Shown one piece after another: positions 15,000 to 15,157 of a stretch of DNA of 15,157 nt. The DNA is taken from the NCBI GenBank assembly GCA_017648805.1, contig JAGCIC010000027.1, forward strand, positions 1-15,157. The letters are read 5' to 3'. The DNA is from Clostridia bacterium. Its GTDB lineage: Bacteria > Bacillota_A > Clostridia > Christensenellales > Aristaeellaceae. The translations under genes were made by a program, and so were the position numbers. The notes beneath the pieces are model-generated. The model had not been told where the DNA came from. It worked only from the letters and a program-made list of their open reading frames with translations, and did no database searches. The first letter of the stretch is position 1; the number at the start of each line of letters is the position of its first letter.

Positions 15000-15028
15000 T
15001 TGCCAGAGCCATGAGATTTTCATATAAT
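15000..15028 (+). promoter_or_regulatory. Near-consensus sigma-A promoter of the divergent gene
   Basis: TTGCCA (15000-15005, 5 of 6 matches) and a perfect TATAAT (15023-15028) are exactly 17 bases apart. Transcription should start near 15035, about 15 bases before the ATG at 15050. It is the strongest promoter-like sequence in the window. Confidence 0.75.
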
Positions 15029-15049
15029 AGGTTAGTAGGAGGCAGAAAC

Positions 15050-15157
15050 ATGTTAGACAGAGAACTTGACAAATTCTGGGAAAATGACGAGAAGGCGCAC
15101 AGGAATAACTGCTTTGCCGTGGAGAGTCAGATTGCCTTCGGTATAAGGATGAGCGAC
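15050..15157 (+). CDS. N-terminal fragment of an unrecognised protein, cut by the window
   Basis: The frame is open from the ATG at 15050 to the right edge, 36 codons. AGGAGG (15037-15042) lies 7 bases before the start, with a near-consensus promoter just upstream, so this is very probably the start of a real gene. The visible residues (beginning MLDRELDKFWENDEKAHRNN and ending AFGIRMSD) are charged and soluble in character, with no signal peptide or membrane segment. I do not recognise the family from this piece. It is transcribed away from the nucleotidyltransferase gene across a 127-base intergenic region. Confidence 0.75.
   Translation, partial: MLDRELDKFWENDEKAHRNNCFAVESQIAFGIRMSD

Noticed and set aside
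14975..15000. Two AAAGCT hexamers 20 bases apart in the divergent region
   Set aside because: Six-base direct repeats in AT-rich DNA are expected by chance, and the flanking bases do not match.
14923..15072. In-frame N-terminal extension of the nucleotidyltransferase
   Set aside because: It crosses two promoter-like elements and the divergent gene's start. The ribosome binding site at 14930-14935 points to 14922.

Overview
The window looks like chromosomal DNA from a GC-rich (roughly 60% by eye) member of the Bacillota, probably a clostridial lineage. The reasons are the acpP-rnc-smc-ftsY gene order, strong AGGAGG-type ribosome binding sites, GTG and TTG starts, and a short FtsY with only the NG domain. 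Coding density is very high. The largest gap is 127 bases, at the divergent promoter region near the right edge, so no stretch above 300 bases lacks a gene. I saw no tRNA, rRNA, CRISPR array, insertion sequence or phage gene.

Positions 1-7807 (+) hold housekeeping genes: the 3' part of a glutaminyl-tRNA synthetase gene, plsX (acyl-ACP to acyl-phosphate), an acyl carrier protein, rnc (RNase III, ATGA overlap with acpP), smc (TTG start) and ftsY. The Bacillus-type neighbours fabD and fabG are absent between plsX and acpP, and ylxM-ffh does not follow ftsY.

Positions 7857-11828 (+) hold a tightly packed four-gene unit: a metal-dependent sugar isomerase/epimerase-like TIM barrel, pyrimidine-nucleoside phosphorylase, a polytopic membrane protein that looks like a CPBP (Abi/Rce1-like) protease without its catalytic residues, and a diacylglycerol-kinase-family lipid kinase. 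Consecutive genes overlap by 1, 4 and 4 bases. A perfect 14-bp hairpin at 11851-11883 ends this unit and also serves the convergent operon.

Positions 11907-14922 (-) hold a three-gene operon read right to left: a sugar-1-phosphate nucleotidyltransferase, a kinase closely resembling Bifidobacterium N-acetylhexosamine 1-kinase (NahK), and a GalE epimerase. Both junctions are ATGA overlaps. GalE has Cys at the position that governs use of N-acetylated UDP-sugars. Together the three could turn free GlcNAc or GalNAc into interconvertible UDP-HexNAc. This is the most system-like part of the window, although each family is known. A divergent gene with a near-consensus sigma-A promoter starts at 15050 and runs off the right edge.

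I found no clearly unprecedented system. The best leads are the N-acetylhexosamine module, the apparently inactivated CPBP protein inside the coupled four-gene unit, and an exact 11-bp tandem repeat overlapping the plsX ribosome binding site.
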